A DNA stretch of 64,000 bases, taken from contig NW_014577127.1 in assembly GCF_000485595.1 (NCBI RefSeq), positions 325,537-389,536 on the forward strand. Reading direction: 5' to 3'. A program made the translations under genes and the position numbers. Position 1 is the first letter of the stretch. The number at the start of each line of letters is the position of its first letter. The notes beneath the pieces are model-generated. The model was not told where the DNA came from. It saw nothing but the letters and a program-made list of their open reading frames with translations, and ran no database searches. Of the stretch, positions 59,958 to 64,000 are shown piece after piece. This DNA is from Priapulus caudatus. Taxonomy: Eukaryota; Priapulida; Priapulimorpha; Priapulimorphida; Priapulidae.

Positions 59958-62134
59958 TGAAAAAACCGGTATGTTCCAATATGCTAATGCGTACAACCAC
60001 GGAAAACTGTTTGAAGGACGACGTTACTGCAACAACAGACCATGCTGGCAAGTATATCAGGAGCATGAATATAATGTACAGAAATGTGAATACGTGACGA
60101 AGAATAACTTATAGATACGGAAGACTTATAGAACTTATATAAATACTTATAGAACAAAGAAATGCTAAAAAAACTATTTTTGCGTGATGTTGTACGTGCC
60201 TGCTAAATATATGTATATGCATCTATAAACCGTGTAATAACGTTTTACACACATATGCATATATGAGTGTATACATGATCGCTAGACAAGACTTTACCAT
60301 CCTGCATTACACTTTTTTTTTTATCTCAGTGGGCTCTTGCTCCTTCCCTTTCTCATCGGGCTGTGCCTTACGTTTATTCCAGATACTCCTCTTCCTTCCC
60401 TCATCCTGCCGGCACCTCCTCTTTTCCCTGTCCCTATATAGTTCACTCCCCCTTGGGGTGTATGGGTATCATCCAACGGATCGAATGTCGGTTATCGTGA
60501 ATAACAAAAGCGGAAGATGCGGGGTTTTCAAAAGTTAGTTTTTCCTGACTGCATGTTATAACTGAGCTGGACATCTGTAGCTACAAGTAGCACAAAATCT
60601 TCAGATGCAGATGGCGGTGTGCTTACCGATATTTGCATTTTTTTTTCTCGAAGAGTGGCGTTTCTTCTAAAGAAAACGCTTATAGGCGAGAAGCCTGTTG
60701 GATACTATTTGTATATGCCGCTATTTTACGTGTAGAAATGTTGACCTTATCAGCAAATTTACGTACACTCTAATCCGTCAGGCAACATAAAAACGACGTT
60801 TTAACTCGTGGAAATTAGAGACAAAGAACATAAACTTCCGCTGCCATCACATCAAACCAGATTTTATAACAAGCCTAATCTGTACTTAACCAACTCAAAA
60901 TAAATAGACGTATACTATAAACCAACCTGAGGTCCTCGGTGTCTATGCAATGTTTCCTTGTCTCCTGTTCTGGTGTTAAGTATTCGTCGTTCTTTCCTTA
61001 CTGGCAGATGTGGTTCTATGCAGCCGCGGCCGTGCTCACCACTTTTAATTTTCACTACATACCAGCGCAAGACTAGGTGGCTCACGCAACCAGTTTATTT
61101 TTAAGTCATGTGTCACGTGTAAAACCGGTAAGTTGTAATAATATCATGTGACAATGTCAAAATAGGCGATTTACAGCTAGGGTGCTAATAGAGTATCTTT
61201 TAGCGATCGTGTTCTTTTCTCTCAACCCCCTTGCCATCCATCTTTATTTTACTCCAATCGTTCTTCCACGCGTACACCCCTTCTTTTCGATTCTCCCGTC
61301 CTACCCACTGCTCCAAAATAAACGCGAGCTTGTTAATATATGATATTTTTTATAAGATCGGGCACGTAAGAAGTAAAGAAGTCGTAAAAAAAAGTATATA
61401 TATTAAATTGTAGTGTATCAGTAGTATATAATACAGCATTTTATCATAACAGCGAACCATAGATCTCAAGGAAAATAAACATGACAATATAAAAAGTAAT
61501 TAAAAACGAGCACACGCGACGTTGCAGTTACCGGAGGTCGACAACGCAACTGCGTCATCATCAAAGTATGAGTAACCCAGAATGTCCTCCGGTCGGGTAA
61601 AGGAGGACACGGAAAGAGGCTATAATGACGCCCGGACGGGTCACGAAGAGAGTATTCGGGCTTTATAAATGCGCCAAAAATGTAGAGGAGCAGAGCGTTC
61701 CGGGCCTGCACATCTACTGGTATGTTTCCACTGAAACTGTAGGCTACTATATATATTTGCTGTCTGTGTTTAGAATAAACTGTCGTTGTAACTGAACAAA
61801 CTCATTGCTGCTGTGTAAATGCTCATCTACGCCATATATCGACGCTACATTATTGGTGCCGGACCAAAAGAACTTGGTGTATTCCTTTGTGGACATAACG
61901 TCGTGTAGTGACGTGGTGACCCACGCCAAACATCACCTATAGAACGGGCCGATCATTAAGAGTGGGGCGCCGGACAGATCCGCGCGTTTTTTTGAGCGAC
62001 AATTTCAACTATGCAAATAGATAAGTCTAGCATCGCGAGGTCTTCTATGAATATAATATGCGTATTCCCATTATTCTCGATATTTTTGCTAACGTCTACA
62101 CCGACAGCAGCACCGCTCAAGTCGTCAATGGGAA
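59950..62134. repeat. Duplicated block B (paralogous to 52012-54869)
   Basis: The left edge lies inside the cyclase pseudogene, the right edge at GGGAAAATGATTACATG. It contains a private insertion of about 205 bp (61158-61365). Confidence 0.9.
61405..61866 (+). mobile_element. LTR-like segment with primer-binding-type site, block B
   Basis: Paralogue of the segment at 54122-54596, with the same TATA-like, AATAAA and TGGTGCCGGACC features (end of LTR at about 61849). Confidence 0.55.
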
Positions 62135-63328
62135 AATGATTACATGTACAAATTATATACATCACATGCACATGCTGTGTATGTTACACGTACATTACAG
62201 TCGCATGTAAAAAAACATTATTGTTAAATGTTACATATACACACGTATCAAACAAACACGGCCACGCGTCTCCCCTACCCCCTCCCCCTACACATGCTCC
62301 CCTTCGCTATCTCTCTCACTCCCCCTCTCTCACTCACTCACTGAATCGTTCTATATCTCTCCACCCCTCTCCCGCTATCTTCTATTCCTGTCTTGCCCTC
62401 CCCTCCCTCCCCTCCCTCCCCCACCGTCACCTCGTTCCCAGGCCGCGAGAGGCATTACCTTGAGGTACATGAGGGGTGAAGCGTAGTTCCAGGGCAGGGA
62501 GAGTCCGCTATCGCTGATGCTCCGCCTCACACACAGCAGGCAGCAGCCGTCACCCTTGCATAGGTCCTGAGAGCCGCAGCTGGGAACCGGGTTCGCGGCT
62601 CCGCCGACGACGCCAGCGCCGCCGCCGCCACCTGCACCGCCGCCGCAGCCACTGTGCGTACACGTGGATGCCGTTACCACCACACAGAAATCTGCGAGAC
62701 CTTGCAAATCTACGATTCGACAGATTTGATTTCACCGATCTCATTTCATCGAGCAGCGATCGATAATTTAATCGATCGCTGCTCGATAATTTAACGACCG
62801 AGCAAATCGACGATGTAATCGAATCGTAATGGTCACGTGACGTCTGTGTAGAGATTCGGTAGGTTACGTCATACCGGTATAGGTAAGGCATGACATGCGT
62901 GCTATATCTAAGTCACTGATAACAGCATTCACACTAAATATAAAGCATAACATATATAGGAGTTCATGTCTGATGACCAACTGTCCCCATCGTTAACATT
63001 GAAAAGTGAATGAAACATAATAAAGAAAGACAAACAAGAAAAGAAAAAGAAACAAGACAAAAGAAAAACAATAAAGAAAAGGAGATGCACGCAAAAAAGA
63101 ACAAAAATCTAACTTCAAAGAAGCGGAAAACGAAAAAAGAAAAATTGAAGGTAAATTAAAAAAATCAAAGCTTACATTAATGGTGCAACGTTAACACTAC
63201 ATGCAGCACGCCTCACGTATAGAGGATTATTCCTTAATCCCAGCGCCCAGGATAAATCCCACTACACAGCAGGGATCCCCCGGGAAAGCAGCAGCAGCAG
63301 CAGCAACGGCATCGTAGAATCGTAGAGT
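62135..63328. other. Low-complexity and hairpin sequence
   Basis: C/T-rich 62260-62430, GCC-rich 62590-62655, a hairpin TCGAGCAGCGATCGATAA/TTAATCGATCGCTGCTCGA (62748-62787), and an A-rich AAGAAA tract at 63010-63160. Apart from the possible exon at 62459-62707, no gene is seen. Confidence 0.6.
62459..62707 (-). CDS. Possible coding exon of an unknown gene
   Basis: An open minus-strand frame has a Gly-rich stretch, then a Cys-rich segment (CGSQDLCKGDGCCLLCVRR) and SDSGLSLPWNYASPL. It ends at a good donor (AAG|GTAATG, plus-strand edge 62459). Upstream, TTTGCAAG|GT near 62700 could be the acceptor. The composition and the SDSG/PWNY segment look like protein rather than chance, but I cannot name the family. 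No neighbouring exon was identified, so this could still be a fortuitous GC-rich frame. Confidence 0.35.
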
Positions 63329-63712
63329 TGTAAAGTTGTTGATCTCCGCTCCGGCATCGTAGCAGCGTCGAGTTAGCAAAAGGTAGCAGATTGTAGCAAG
63401 GAGTAAAGACGATATAGTAAAAGAATTTGTTCTTGAAGACTGACTTTATTAGTAAGCACAATACAAATATATATACACTACGGCAACCTAGGCACCCAAG
63501 CCTACGCCCCGTGTCTCGTCTTCGTCCGCTACATCTTGATAGGAATGACCATGTAATAACTCACGTATGATCTGGGTAATGACTCACGTACGTCTCCTGG
63601 GTAGGTAACTCATTTTTGATCTTTCGTCCGTGTCTATTTATACGTTTCCGAAAACCGCCCGGCGACATTTCAATCCGACCCCCGGCCAATCACCGTCTGG
63701 GTCTATGGGGTT
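63329..63712 (-). repeat. LTR-like repeat, copy 2
   Basis: Paralogue of 55644-56035. The minus strand has CGTATAAATAGAC (about 63632-63644), then AATAAA (about 63446), and an end in TTTACA at 63329, the order of U3-R-U5. (CAG)5 lies just left at 63288-63305. Confidence 0.6.
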
Positions 63713-63904
63713 AGAGTGCGCGCGGTGGGTTACATTACAATAACAACAATAACTTGCTAGGGTTAGAAGTTTAGACAATTAGTCGCAAAGCCCTATTAAC
63801 CCGCAGAGGGACGATACAACACATGTCATACACATAGTCTTCATTCTGACTAGGACAATTCTCTTTTTAGTAGAACAATTCTTATTTTTTATTTTTACAT
63901 TCGG

Positions 63905-64000
63905 ATCAACAGGGGAGGGGCATGGCCACCTTTGCCATGGCCATGGCCATGCATGACCATGACCATGGCATTGCCATGACCATGGCCATGCCCCGCCCCC
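63905..64000. repeat. (ATGGCC)n-type hexamer repeat
   Basis: CCATGGCCATGGCCATGC and variants (GACCATGACCATGGC) to the end of the window, between G-rich and C-rich edges. Confidence 0.8.

Overview
The window is nuclear DNA from a metazoan. It has GT-AG spliced genes, TTAGGG-type interstitial telomere repeats, long microsatellites and many transposon fossils. The repeat style (TAGGCCTA motifs, CCGTCCGTC-rich dispersed repeats, several LTR and MITE families) suggests a marine invertebrate, but the phylum cannot be fixed from the sequence. Frequent single-base indels between repeat copies, plus one run of Ns, suggest an imperfectly polished assembly.

Four protein-coding loci are supported. (1) A NUMB orthologue lies on + from 12424 to 16875. 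Eight exons cover most of the PTB domain, the proline/NPW-rich middle, and the DPF and NPF endocytic motifs; the 5' coding exons were not found. (2) A complete TMEM167B (kish-B) orthologue lies on -, 21910-22131, convergent with NUMB. (3) A PKDCC/VLK-type secretory-pathway kinase lies on +, 36243 to about 42329, in four firm exons and one tentative one. (4) A cyclase/kynurenine-formamidase-like protein lies on -, 57946-58745, with decayed copies on both sides. A possible exon of an unknown gene lies near 62.5 kb on -.

Layout. 0-12.4 kb is repeats: telomere-repeat inverted elements, a 3.5-kb palindrome carrying two divergent decayed copies of a Cys-rich transposon-type protein, and a fold-back region with a tRNA-His-like sequence beside an LTR-like end. 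12.4-22.3 kb holds NUMB, a roughly 500-bp CT tract and TMEM167B. 22.3-28.8 kb is stacked MITEs and quasi-palindromes. 28,846-33,198 is a delimited LTR retrotransposon (5-bp target duplication, TATA, primer-binding site, gag remnant) with a 1.1-kb minisatellite inside. 33.6-34.3 kb is an alternating purine/pyrimidine tract split by a TIR element. 36.2-42.3 kb is PKDCC; its first intron holds a palindrome with head-to-head telomere arrays around the N gap. 42.3-52 kb is minisatellites and MITE fragments. 52-63.7 kb is a locus of duplicated blocks with one intact cyclase gene, several broken copies and LTR-like sequences.

The most unusual pattern is that every short TTAGGG/CCCTAA array I noticed sits inside an inverted-repeat element. 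The genes have no evident shared pathway: NUMB acts in endocytosis and Notch signalling, TMEM167B in the secretory pathway, PKDCC phosphorylates secreted proteins, and the cyclase-like protein is probably a metal-dependent hydrolase.
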